Below, one piece after another: positions 26,750 to 36,097 of a stretch of 40,059 nt of DNA; position 1 is the first letter of the stretch, and every line of letters starts with the position of its first letter. The notes beneath the pieces were generated by a model that was not told where the DNA came from, did no database searches, and saw only the letters and a list, made by a program, of their open reading frames with translations. A program made the position numbers and the translations under genes. Source of the DNA: Amaricoccus sp. (GTDB taxonomy: Bacteria > Pseudomonadota > Alphaproteobacteria > Rhodobacterales > Rhodobacteraceae). Location: NCBI RefSeq assembly GCF_017995835.1, contig NZ_JAGOID010000018.1, positions 1 to 40,059 of the forward strand. The letters run 5' to 3'.

Positions 26750-27898
26750 GTGACGAGCCATTCGCCAGCCAGCGAGACCGAGCTAGCCGAGATCGTCCGC
26801 GACGCCGCGGCGGCGCGGCGGGCGCTCGCCATCCGGGGTGGGGGCACGCGGGGGCTCGGCGGGGCGGTCGCGGGCGAGCCGCTGTCGACGGCGGGGCTGA
26901 CGGGGATCGCCCTCTACGAGCCCGGCGCGCTGACCATGGTCGTGCGCGCCGGCACGCCGCTCGCCGAGGTCGAGGCCGCGCTCGCCGCCGAGGGCCAGCG
27001 CCTGCCGTTCGAGCCCTGGGACGCGCGGCCGCTCACCGGCGCGAACGGTGCGCCGACGGTCGGAGGGATGGCGGCGACGAATGCGTCCGGGCCGCGACGC
27101 ATCCAGGCCGGGGCCTGCCGCGACGCGATGATCGGCGTGCGGTTCGTCGACGGGACCGGCGCGATCGTCAAGAACGGCGGGCGGGTGATGAAGAACGTCA
27201 CCGGCCTCGACCTCGTCAAGCTGATGGCCGGCAGCCATGGCACGCTCGGCGTGCTTACCGAAGTGGCGTTCAAGCTCCTGCCGGGCGTCGAGGCGACTGC
27301 GACGCTGGTCTGGGGCGGACTCGAGGTCGCCGCGGCCGTCGAGCTGATGACCGCGGCCACCGGCTCGCCCTTCGACGTCAGCGGCGCGGCGCATGTCCCC
27401 GCCGGACTCGGGGACGGGCCGGCGACGATGGTGCGGCTCGAGGGGCTCGAGGGGTCGGTGGCGCACCGGGCGCGGGGGCTTGCGCGCGCGCTCGACCGCT
27501 TCGGGATGCCGCGCGTGGTCGAGGGGCCGGGCGACTGGGCGTGGCTGCGCGACGCCGCCGGCTTCGCGGGTCGCGCGGGCGCGGTCTGGCGCGTCTCGGT
27601 GCGGCCGACGGACGGGGTGCGGGTCGCCGCGGCGCTGCCGGGGGCAGAGCTGTTGTTCGACTGGGCCGGGGGACTGGTCTGGGCGCTGGCGCCGGAGGAG
27701 ACGGACGTCCGGGCGGCGCTTGCCGGCATCCCCGGCCACGCCACGCTGGTGCGCGCCTCTCCGGCGGCCCGCGCGCGCTGGGGCGTCTTTCCGCCGGAGC
27801 CCGCGCCGGTCGCGGCGCTGTCCGCCGGGCTGCGGGCGCGCTTTGATCCGGCCGGCATCCTCAACCCCGACCGCATGACCAGCCCGGCGGAGACCTGA
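26750..27898 (+). CDS. glcE: Glycolate oxidase subunit GlcE
   Basis: 382 aa from GTG 26750, which follows GGAGGGGGG. A smaller FAD-binding subunit: ALAIRGGGTRGLGG, YEPGALTMVVRAGTPLAEVE, GAPTVGGMAATNASGPRR and VMKNVTGLDLVKLMAGSHGT shortened as NVTGLDLVKLMAGSHGTLG, then a short C-terminal domain ending FDPAGILNPDRM. It works with GlcD and GlcF. The upstream frame (to 25997) is antisense to the broken membrane gene and is not used. The promoter is unclear because the usual glcD read-through now has to cross an opposing pseudogene. Confidence 0.94.
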   Translation: MTSHSPASETELAEIVRDAAAARRALAIRGGGTRGLGGAVAGEPLSTAGLTGIALYEPGALTMVVRAGTPLAEVEAALAAEGQRLPFEPWDARPLTGANGAPTVGGMAATNASGPRRIQAGACRDAMIGVRFVDGTGAIVKNGGRVMKNVTGLDLVKLMAGSHGTLGVLTEVAFKLLPGVEATATLVWGGLEVAAAVELMTAATGSPFDVSGAAHVPAGLGDGPATMVRLEGLEGSVAHRARGLARALDRFGMPRVVEGPGDWAWLRDAAGFAGRAGAVWRVSVRPTDGVRVAAALPGAELLFDWAGGLVWALAPEETDVRAALAGIPGHATLVRASPAARARWGVFPPEPAPVAALSAGLRARFDPAGILNPDRMTSPAET

Positions 27899-27899
27899 G

Positions 27900-29195
27900 G
27901 TGCAGACCAACTTCACCCCCGAGCAACTGCGCGACCCGGAGGTCGCGCGCTCGAACCGAATCCTGCGCACCTGCGTGCATTGCGGCTTCTGCACCGCGAC
28001 CTGCCCGACCTATCAGGTGCTGGGCGACGAACTCGACAGCCCGCGCGGCCGCATCTACCTGATCAAGGACATGCTGGAGGCGGGCCGGCCCGCCGACGCG
28101 GAGACGGTGAAGCACATCGACCGCTGCCTCTCGTGCCTCGCCTGCATGACGACCTGTCCCTCGGGCGTCGACTACATGCATCTCGTCGACCATGCTCGCG
28201 CCCATATCGAGCGCACCTGGCGCCGGCCGCCGGTCGAGCGGGCGCTGCGCTGGGCGCTCGCGAAGATCCTGCCCTATCCCGGCCGCTTCCGCCTGGCGCT
28301 TCTCGGCGCGAGGCTCGGACGGCCCTTCGCCGGGTTGCTGCCCGACGCCCGCCTCAGGGCCATGCTCGCCATGGCGCCGGCCGAGATCGTGCCGGCGGGC
28401 CCCCTCGACCGGCCACAGGTGGTCCCGGCCGAGGGTCCGCGGCGCAAGCGCGTGGCGCTGCTCACCGGCTGCGCCCAGCGCGCGCTCAACGGCGACATCA
28501 ACGCCGCGACCGTGCGGCTCCTGACCCGGCACGGCTGCGACGTGGTGATCGCCGAGGGCATGGGCTGCTGCGGCGCGCTGACCCACCACATGGGCAAGGT
28601 CGCGGAGAGCCACGCCTTCGCCGCCCGCAACATCCGCGCCTGGATGGCGGAGATCGGGGGTGAGGGCCTCGACGCCATCGTCATCAACACTTCCGGCTGC
28701 GGCACGACGGTCAAGGACTACGGCGCGATGTTCGCCGACGATCCGCTCGCCGCGGACGCCGCCACCGTGGCGAAGCTCGCCCGCGACATCTCCGAGGTCA
28801 TGGTCGAACTCGGCCTCGACGACGCGACCCACGCCCGGCCGCTGCGGATCGCCTATCATGCGGCCTGCTCGCTCCAGCACGGCCAGCAGATCAGGAGCCA
28901 CCCGAAGACCCTGCTGAAAGCGGCGGGGTTCGAGGTGGTGGAGCCCCGCGACGCGCATCTGTGCTGCGGGTCGGCCGGGACCTACAACCTCCTCCAGCCG
29001 GAGCTTTCGGGTGCGCTCAGGGCGCGCAAGGTCGCGACGCTGGAGGAGAAGCGGCCGGAGGCGATCGCGGCCGGCAACATCGGCTGCATGATGCAGATCG
29101 CCTCGGCCGCGGGGACGCCGGTCGTGCATACGGTCGAGCTTCTGGACTGGGCGACGGGCGGGCCGAAGCCGCCGGCGCTGGCGGCCGTGCATTGA
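27900..29195 (+). CDS. glcF: Glycolate oxidase iron-sulfur subunit GlcF
   Basis: 431 aa from GTG 27900, one base after the glcE stop. Two 4Fe-4S motifs are complete: CVHCGFCTATCP (about 26-37) and CLSCLACMTTCP (about 77-88). Two CCG cysteine-rich domains follow, with GCCGALTHHMG (about 222-232) and CCGSAGTYN (about 358-366). It passes electrons from the flavin subunits to the respiratory chain at the inner membrane. Its stop overlaps the start of the protease gene. Confidence 0.96.
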   Translation: MQTNFTPEQLRDPEVARSNRILRTCVHCGFCTATCPTYQVLGDELDSPRGRIYLIKDMLEAGRPADAETVKHIDRCLSCLACMTTCPSGVDYMHLVDHARAHIERTWRRPPVERALRWALAKILPYPGRFRLALLGARLGRPFAGLLPDARLRAMLAMAPAEIVPAGPLDRPQVVPAEGPRRKRVALLTGCAQRALNGDINAATVRLLTRHGCDVVIAEGMGCCGALTHHMGKVAESHAFAARNIRAWMAEIGGEGLDAIVINTSGCGTTVKDYGAMFADDPLAADAATVAKLARDISEVMVELGLDDATHARPLRIAYHAACSLQHGQQIRSHPKTLLKAAGFEVVEPRDAHLCCGSAGTYNLLQPELSGALRARKVATLEEKRPEAIAAGNIGCMMQIASAAGTPVVHTVELLDWATGGPKPPALAAVH

Positions 29196-29959
29196 GGCCC
29201 TCCGCGCGCGTTGCCGCGGCGCTGCTTGCGCTTGCCGCGTCGGCCGCCGGCGCGCAGGAGGCTCCGGTCGAGCGCGATGGACGGCGGCTCCTCGACGCCG
29301 GGGAGGCGGCGGCGTTCGGGGGGATCGGCCGGCTCAACGTCGCGGGAACGCGGTTCTGCACGGCCGCGATGGTGTCGGATCGCGAGATCCTGACGGCGGC
29401 GCACTGCCTGTTCCACCCGCGGACGCTGGCGCGCGTGCCGCTCTCGGAGTTCCGTTTCGTGCCGGGCCAGCGCATGGAGCGGAACCTTGGCGTCCGCCGC
29501 GTCGTCCGCGCCGCGTTCCCGCCGGAATTCGTGGCGCAGGCGACGCCGCGGGCGAGGGATCTCGAGGCCGACATGGCGCTGATCGAGCTTGACGCTCCGG
29601 TCCCGGAGGCGGCGACGCCTTTTGCGGTCGGAACGCTTGCCGCCCGGGACGAGTTGCTGACGATCGTGTCCTACGCGCGGGACCGGGCTCAGGCGCCGTC
29701 GATCAGCGAGAACTGTCCGCCGATGGGTGCGATCGACGGCCTTCTCGTCATCGACTGCGCGGTCGAGCGCGGCGTTTCCGGGGCGCCGGTGCTGGCGGGC
29801 GAGGGGGCCGCGGTCCGAATCGTCGCTGTCGTCGCCGGGATGGGCGCCCTCCCCGACGGCTCGGAGATCACGCTGACGGCCCTGGTCGGGCCGCGGATCG
29901 ACGCGCTGCGCGCCGACCTTGCCGCGCAGGCCGAGGCGGAGGGCGACGCGGCGCGCTGA
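29192..29959 (+). CDS. Secreted trypsin-like serine protease
   Basis: 255 aa from a TTG start that overlaps the glcF stop (TTGA). Signal peptide: hydrophobic run VAAALLALAASAAGAQ, cleavage after about residue 22. The S1-type triad is visible: His71 in ILTAAHC, Asp127 in LEADMALIEL and Ser196 in ERGVSGAPV. It should act in the periplasm or outside; the substrate is unknown. No ATG or GTG in this frame keeps the signal peptide, which is why I accept TTG. The overlap makes it a tail gene of the glcEF transcript. Confidence 0.85.
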   Translation: MRPSARVAAALLALAASAAGAQEAPVERDGRRLLDAGEAAAFGGIGRLNVAGTRFCTAAMVSDREILTAAHCLFHPRTLARVPLSEFRFVPGQRMERNLGVRRVVRAAFPPEFVAQATPRARDLEADMALIELDAPVPEAATPFAVGTLAARDELLTIVSYARDRAQAPSISENCPPMGAIDGLLVIDCAVERGVSGAPVLAGEGAAVRIVAVVAGMGALPDGSEITLTALVGPRIDALRADLAAQAEAEGDAAR

Positions 29960-30277
29960 GGCGGTTTCCGTCTGAGGGCTTCGGCGTCAAAGGTTTACGG
30001 CGGATCCTTCGATGCACACCCCATGCACGGCGCATGCACAACGCATATGCTAAGCAAAAGAGTCAGGATTGAATCGTTAATGCGGGCGCGAGGCATTCAG
30101 GCGGAGACGCATGTCCGTTGCGCAGGCGTGAAGCAAGTTCGGCGCCGGAACGGGTTGAACGCGCGCGGAAGGACGCCCATTTCCGGATCGTCCGGCGCCG
30201 TCGAGCGGGCCGGACGGCAGATCAGGGGCCAGTCCATGCGGATGGCCCGCCAAATGTGTCGCTCAAGGAGGATGCAC
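29960..30277. promoter_or_regulatory. 318-base regulatory region before the second hsp20
   Basis: No gene is seen. The part 30012-30050 holds four direct repeats with 11-bp spacing (ATGCAC at 30012, 30023, 30034 and ATATGC at 30045). The A+T-richer stretch 30040-30085 follows, with TTGAAT (30069-30074) and GCATTCA (30093-30099) as a weak RpoH-like pair. The ribosome site AGGAG is at 30266-30270. Confidence 0.5.
30012..30050 (+). repeat. Four 11-bp-phased direct repeats upstream of hsp20 copy 2
   Basis: ATGCAC at 30012-30017, 30023-30028 and 30034-30039, then ATATGC at 30045-30050; starts are exactly 11 bases apart. The linkers differ, so the conserved part is the hexamer. The period of one helical turn suggests a protein that binds in tandem along one DNA face. 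Confidence 0.8.
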
Positions 30278-30736
30278 ATGCGCTTCGATCTTACCCCCCT
30301 CTATCGTTCGACCGTCGGCTTCGACCGGCTTGCGTCGATCCTCGATCAGGTGACCACCGCGGACGCGGCGCAGTCGACCTATCCGCCCTACAACATCGAA
30401 AAGACCGGCGAGAACGCCTGGCGCATCACCATTGCGGTCGCGGGCTTCGCCGAGGACGAGCTGTCGATCGAGAGCCGCGAAGGTCTGCTGGTGATCTCGG
30501 GCCGCAAGGCGGAGACCGAGGAGAAGGACGCCGGCGCCTTCCTGCACCGCGGGATCGCGACCCGCGCCTTCGAGCGCCGCTTCCAGCTCGCCGACCACGT
30601 CCGGGCCCAGAGCGCGACCGTCGAGAACGGCCTGCTGCACGTCGAACTCGTCCGCGAGGTTCCCGAGGCGCTGAAGCCGCGCCGGATCGCCATCGGCAAG
30701 GCCGATGCCGGCCTCGTCGAGGCCAAGGCCGCCTGA
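30278..30736 (+). CDS. Hsp20 / alpha-crystallin family small heat-shock protein (copy 2)
   Basis: 152 aa. The alpha-crystallin domain begins at YPPYNIEK (about 35) and shows WRITIAVAGFAEDELSIE, VISGRKAE, FLHRGIATRAFERRFQL and ENGLLHVEL, so it is a clear paralogue of the protein at 5568. The C-terminal tail KPRRIAIGKADAGLVEAKAA has an RRIAI motif, a variant of the IxI anchor used in oligomer assembly. ATG 30278 follows AGGAG by 7 bases; ATG 30272 is too close to it. Unlike copy 1, it has no DUF1150 partner and is followed by a terminator. Confidence 0.93.
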   Translation: MRFDLTPLYRSTVGFDRLASILDQVTTADAAQSTYPPYNIEKTGENAWRITIAVAGFAEDELSIESREGLLVISGRKAETEEKDAGAFLHRGIATRAFERRFQLADHVRAQSATVENGLLHVELVREVPEALKPRRIAIGKADAGLVEAKAA

Positions 30737-30772
30737 CCACGCGCCCCCGGGCGAAGGCCCGGATTTCCGCGA

Positions 30773-30806
30773 GCCCGCCGACCCTCCGGTCGGCGGGCTT
30801 CTTCCT
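30773..30806 (+). terminator. Rho-independent terminator after hsp20 copy 2
   Basis: A perfect 11-bp G+C stem (30773-30783 with 30788-30798), a 4-base loop CTCC and then TTCTTCCT. It lies 37 bases after the stop and is the clearest intrinsic terminator in the window. Confidence 0.88.
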
Positions 30807-30932
30807 GTCCGGTTCCGGGACGGGCGGGCCCCCGCGCATCGCGCCCTCGGCCTTGCCTAACGGCCCGGCGTGGACCAAATGGTTCTCGTGCGGGCAGGAC
30901 GCCCGCAGGCCTTTCAAGGGGGACATTGGCAC

Positions 30933-31208
30933 ATGAGCCAGCGCAACATGATCATCGCGGCGGTCGTCGTCGTGGTGTTGGTCATTCTCTTCTACAGCAT
31001 GCGCGGCGGCGAGGAGACCGCGCCGGCCACGTCGGCGCCCGCCACCACCGAACAGCCCGCCGCCACGACCCCGGCCGAACCTGCCGCGCCGGCCGAATCT
31101 GCCGCGCCGGCCGAGACTGCGCCTGCTGCGCCGGCCGAGACCGCGCCCGCTGCGCCGGCCGAGACTGCGCCCGCTGCGCCGGCCGAACCGGCTCCGGCGA
31201 ACAACTGA
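30933..31208 (+). CDS. Small membrane-anchored Ala/Pro-rich repeat protein
   Basis: 91 aa. A single N-terminal helix (about 7-21, IIAAVVVVVLVILFY) is followed by about 65 residues made of Ala, Pro, Glu and Thr, including three copies of an eight-residue ETAPAAPA unit. It is probably anchored in the inner membrane with an extended, disordered periplasmic tail. AGGGGG lies about 10 bases before ATG 30933. The function is unknown; such proteins are often mis-annotated because of low complexity. Confidence 0.65.
   Translation: MSQRNMIIAAVVVVVLVILFYSMRGGEETAPATSAPATTEQPAATTPAEPAAPAESAAPAETAPAAPAETAPAAPAETAPAAPAEPAPANN
31110..31181 (+). repeat. 24-bp in-frame tandem repeat, three copies
   Basis: Units at 31110-31133, 31134-31157 and 31158-31181 differ by only one or two silent changes and encode AETAPAAP. 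The near identity at the DNA level suggests recent expansion. Confidence 0.85.
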
Positions 31209-31330
31209 CGCAATCGCGCCGGGCGGGCCACCGCCCGGCGCTTGCATGGCGGCCGCCGGCGCGCCATGCTCGGGTCGCCGTCCCGCGGCCGCCCGGACGG
31301 CCTGCGTCCTCGCGGCCGCGGGTAGGCCGC

Positions 31331-32527
31331 ATGTCCGTCCGTCACACCATTCTCGCGGCCGCCCTGTCGGCGCCGGTCCCCGTGGCCGCGCAGGGCGTCC
31401 TGCCGGGCGAGGCCTTCACGTCGCTGACGGTCGCAACGTTGAGTCCGCCCGCGCCGGTCACGGGAGCCGACGGCAGGGTGCATCTCGCCTCCGAGATCGT
31501 CATCGGCAACCCGGGCCACCTCTTCATGACCGTCGAGAAGGTCGAGATCGTCGGCCCGGACGGGACCGCGCTCGCCACGCTCGAAGGCGACGCGCTCGCC
31601 GCCATGACGATCGCCTGGACGATGGTCGACGGCGCGCTGCCCCCGGGCGGTCTCGCCGTCGTGCTGACCGACGCCGCGCTCGATCCCGCCGCGCCGCTGC
31701 CGGCGACGGTCGCCGCCCGCGTCACCGCCTCGCGCCGGCTCGCTGGCAAGGATGGCAGGCCGGCGCCGTTTCCGGCCGACGCCGCGGTGCCCGCGACGGT
31801 GACCTTCACGGCGGGCGAGACGCCGCTCGGCCCCCCGGCGCGGGTGATCGACGCGCCGCTGCGCGGACCGGGCTGGGTCGTGGTCAACGGCTGCTGCGAC
31901 AGCGCCACCTCGCACCGGGCCGGCGCCGAGGTGGTGAACGGCGCGCTGCGCTTCCCCGAGACCTTCGCGATAGACTGGATGCAGATCGGCCCCGACGGGG
32001 CGCTGTTCTCCGGGGACGGCTCGAAGCTCGGGGACTACCCGTTCTACGGCGCGCCGGTCTACGCCGTGGCCGACGGCGTGGTTGTCGACGCGTTCGACGG
32101 CCTCGACCCGCAAGTTCCGTTCGCGCGCGATCCGAACCTCGCGCCGGAGGTCATCACCGGCAACACGATCGTCCTCGACCTCGGCGACGGCGTCTATGCG
32201 CTCTATGCCCATCTGCTGAAGGGGAGTTTCAAGGTCGCCGAGGGCGAGCGGGTGACCGCCGGCCAGCAATTGGCGCAACTCGGCAATACCGGCAACTCCG
32301 ACGGCCCGCATCTGCATTTCCAGCTGATGGACACGCCCTCGCCTCTCGGGGCGCGCGGCCTGCCCTTCGCCATTCGCCGCTTTGGCAGCGCGGGCGTGCT
32401 GAAGGGCGGCTCGGATGCGGCGTTCGAGGCGTCGATGGCCGGCAAGCCCGTCGCGATCGATCCGCGCCTGTCCGGCGCCCACGCCGAGGCCTTGCCGCTC
32501 AACGACCAGGTCGTGAGCTTCGAGTGA
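31331..32527 (+). CDS. M23-family metallopeptidase
   Basis: 398 aa. Signal peptide of about 20 residues (TILAAALSAPVPVAAQ). A beta-rich N-terminal region (about 25-170) is followed by the M23 domain. Its zinc and catalytic residues appear in TSHRAGAEVVNG, FAIDWMQIG, ALYAHLLKGS and GPHLHFQLM. By family it is a zinc endopeptidase that cuts peptide cross-links in murein, although some members only regulate amidases. It is convergent with the lytic transglycosylase gene, with a gap of 3 bases between stops. Confidence 0.9.
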   Translation: MSVRHTILAAALSAPVPVAAQGVLPGEAFTSLTVATLSPPAPVTGADGRVHLASEIVIGNPGHLFMTVEKVEIVGPDGTALATLEGDALAAMTIAWTMVDGALPPGGLAVVLTDAALDPAAPLPATVAARVTASRRLAGKDGRPAPFPADAAVPATVTFTAGETPLGPPARVIDAPLRGPGWVVVNGCCDSATSHRAGAEVVNGALRFPETFAIDWMQIGPDGALFSGDGSKLGDYPFYGAPVYAVADGVVVDAFDGLDPQVPFARDPNLAPEVITGNTIVLDLGDGVYALYAHLLKGSFKVAEGERVTAGQQLAQLGNTGNSDGPHLHFQLMDTPSPLGARGLPFAIRRFGSAGVLKGGSDAAFEASMAGKPVAIDPRLSGAHAEALPLNDQVVSFE

Positions 32528-32530
32528 CGA

Positions 32531-33487
32531 TCAGTTCGAGAGGACCATGCAGTCCGCTCCGGCCGCGCGCAGGCGGCCGCAGAGGGCGTTGGCTTCGGCG
32601 CGGCTGTCGCGGCCGACCTGGGCGACGTGCATCCGGGGCATCCCCGCCCGGCGGTTGCGGGAGTAGCTGAACTCCTCGCCGGCGAGCAGGCCGGCGTAGC
32701 GGTTCTTCAGCCGGTCGGCCTGGCGCTCGACGCCCTCGCGGGCGCGGTTCGAGGCGAGGACCACGCCCCACGCCTTGAGCGGCGCGCCGCCGTTCGTCGG
32801 GAATTCGCGGAGCGAGCGGGTGGCGGCCAGCGTCAGGCACGCGCCCTGGAAGCCGCCCTCGCCCTTGAGGGCAAGATCGACCTTTTCCGGCGCCGCGTCG
32901 CGCCAGATCTCGGCCGAGTAGCCGGTGATCGCCTGCACATAGGCGCGCGTCTCCAGCGGCAGGCCCCCGTCCTTCGCGACGAACCGCTCCGCCCGCGCCT
33001 CGCCGCCGTTGTAGGCGACGGCGGCGAGGCCGATGTTGCCGTAGGCCTTCGAGAGATCGGCGAGGTAGGCCGCGGAGGCGAGGAGCGCTTCGGCGGGGTT
33101 GAAGCTGTCGCGCAGGCCGCGGAGCCGGGCGGTTTCGGGCATGAACTGGGCGATGCCCTCGGCGCCCGCCGGGCTGACCGCGCCGGCGTCGAACAGGCTC
33201 TCGCGCCAGATCAGCCGGGCGAAGAAATGCGGATCTAGGGCGCTGGCGCCGGCCGCGGCCTCGATGGCGCGGCAGACGTCGGCGTCGTAGCTCGCCGCCG
33301 CGATGCAGAGGGCGCCGTCGCCGGAGCAGGCCGGCGCAGGCCGGGGCCGGGGCGCCACCCCGGCCATCGCGTCGGGGTCGACCGAGGCCACGATGATCTC
33401 GTGCGCGCCCGCGGGCGCGGCGATGTCCTGCGCGCCTGTCGGCGCGGCGAGGAGGACGGAGAGGGCGGGGGCAAGCAGGCGGCGCAT
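32531..33487 (-). CDS. Lytic murein transglycosylase (SLT domain)
   Basis: 318 aa. Signal peptide 1-19. The SLT domain (about 72-200) has the catalytic Glu in LIWRESLFDAGAVSPAGAEG, then GIAQFMPETA and AAVAYNGGEAR, all family signatures. The C-terminal HVAQVGRDSRAEANALCGRL resembles a SPOR-type peptidoglycan-binding unit. It cleaves glycan strands with formation of 1,6-anhydro ends. Next to the M23 gene, it indicates a small cell-wall turnover locus. Confidence 0.9.
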   Translation of the reverse strand: MRRLLAPALSVLLAAPTGAQDIAAPAGAHEIIVASVDPDAMAGVAPRPRPAPACSGDGALCIAAASYDADVCRAIEAAAGASALDPHFFARLIWRESLFDAGAVSPAGAEGIAQFMPETARLRGLRDSFNPAEALLASAAYLADLSKAYGNIGLAAVAYNGGEARAERFVAKDGGLPLETRAYVQAITGYSAEIWRDAAPEKVDLALKGEGGFQGACLTLAATRSLREFPTNGGAPLKAWGVVLASNRAREGVERQADRLKNRYAGLLAGEEFSYSRNRRAGMPRMHVAQVGRDSRAEANALCGRLRAAGADCMVLSN

Positions 33488-33544
33488 CGGCGCGCACCAT
33501 AGCGGCCGCCGCTGCGGCGCGCCATGGCTTTGATGATGAAGGGA

Positions 33545-34837
<1,293 letters not shown>

Positions 34838-34922
34838 CGTCGTGGCTCCCTCGGCTGCGTTCGCGCGCAAGTCTGCCAAGGCGGGCGGGTCGGCGCCACC
34901 CGCCGTGGTCGGCATTCACTTT

Positions 34923-34932
34923 TCGCGAAATC
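34923..34932. promoter_or_regulatory. Palindrome in the guaD/lysR divergent region
   Basis: TTTCGCGAAA is a perfect 10-base palindrome 25 bases before the lysR ATG; CATTC at 34914-34918 and GAATG at 34937-34941 extend the symmetry outside it. It is a plausible LysR-type binding site. Confidence 0.45.
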
Positions 34933-34957
34933 GGAAGAATGCTAGCGTTCGGCGGCC

Positions 34958-35875
34958 ATGGCGTATCTCGAGAACCTGCGGCTTTTCATCCGCATCTACG
35001 AGTTGAGGAACCTGTCGACGGCGGGGCATGACCTGCGGTTGACGCCGGCGGTCGCGTCGAGCCGGCTGAAGGCGCTGGAGGCGCATTTCGGGGTGCGGCT
35101 CTTCAACCGCTCCACGCGCAAGCTGTCGCCGACCGCACAGGGCGACGCGCTCTATGACGGGGCGCGCAAGGTCTTCGAGGCGCTGACCGAGGCGGAGGGC
35201 GCCGTGGCGGCGATCGGCCGCGCGCCGCGCGGGGCGATCCGGATCACCGCGCCGCTCGCGGTGGGGCGGCGGATCGTGGCGCCGGCGCTGCCGGGGTTCC
35301 ATGCGCTCTATCCCGAGATACAGGTGCGGCTGCGGCTGTCGGACCATGTCGTCGATCTGCTGGAGGAGGGGATCGACGCGGCGCTGGTGCTGGGCAAGCT
35401 CAAGGACAGCAATCTCCGGGTGTTGCGGCTGCTCGAATGTCCCCGGGTGCTCGCGGCCTCGCCGGAATACCTGGCGCGGCGGGGGACGCCGGCGTCGCTG
35501 CGGGACTTGCAGGCGCATGACTGCCTGATCCTGCGCTACACCGGCAGCACGGAATACACCTGGACCTTCGAGACGGCGGAGGGGGTGCAGCGGCTGGAGT
35601 TCTCCGGGCCATTCGACACCGACGACGGCGAGGTGCTGATGGACTGGGCGGTTGCGGGGCATGGGGTGGTGAACCTGTCGCGGTTCCTCGTGGCCGGGCA
35701 TCTGGCGTCGGGCGCGCTGGTCGAGGTGCTCGCGCAGACGCCGCCGGCGCCGGCGGAGCTTGCCATCGTCTATCCGCACAAGCGGCTGATGGACCCCAAG
35801 CTGCGGGTTTTCATCGATTACATGGCCGAGGAATGCCGCCGGCGGGTGGCGGCGCTCGATGCGCCGGGCGGATGA
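34958..35875 (+). CDS. LysR family transcriptional regulator
   Basis: 305 aa. N-terminal winged helix (LFIRIYELRNLSTAGHDLRLTPAVASSRLKALE; recognition helix around PAVASSRLKALEAHFG), then RLFNRSTRKLSPTAQG, and a periplasmic-binding-like effector domain from about residue 90. It is closest in pattern to the CrgA/DsdC-like branch common in Proteobacteria. Divergence from guaD makes purine metabolism a candidate target; the effector is unknown. Confidence 0.93.
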   Translation: MAYLENLRLFIRIYELRNLSTAGHDLRLTPAVASSRLKALEAHFGVRLFNRSTRKLSPTAQGDALYDGARKVFEALTEAEGAVAAIGRAPRGAIRITAPLAVGRRIVAPALPGFHALYPEIQVRLRLSDHVVDLLEEGIDAALVLGKLKDSNLRVLRLLECPRVLAASPEYLARRGTPASLRDLQAHDCLILRYTGSTEYTWTFETAEGVQRLEFSGPFDTDDGEVLMDWAVAGHGVVNLSRFLVAGHLASGALVEVLAQTPPAPAELAIVYPHKRLMDPKLRVFIDYMAEECRRRVAALDAPGG

Positions 35876-35897
35876 CGGGTCGGGCTGCGCGCTGCCG

Positions 35898-35992
35898 GTT
35901 CATCCGATTGGAGACGCTCGGAAAAGCCGGGGCCGGAAGGTGGTTGGAAGCTGGCAGGAATGCGGCTCGCCACTTCCTTGCGGGTTGTCAAG
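35898..35992 (-). mobile_element. Relic related to the IS110 3' end
   Basis: These bases align with 8503-8580, the 3' non-coding end of the IS110 element, at about seven identities in ten over the first 49 positions. Both then run, after an unequal gap, to the same GG(C/T)TGTCAAG block (CTTGACA on the minus strand). On the minus strand a short open frame ending IWEDGRN-stop precedes it, which could be a worn transposase C-terminus. No longer transposase piece is left. Confidence 0.5.
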
Positions 35993-36097
35993 TTGACGGC
36001 TCAGTTCCGACCATCTTCCCATATGTCGTGCATGTCCCGTGCGTCGAGGGAATCGCCGTAGACCTTTGCCGCGGCTCCCGGAGCTTGCGCCCGTCCC

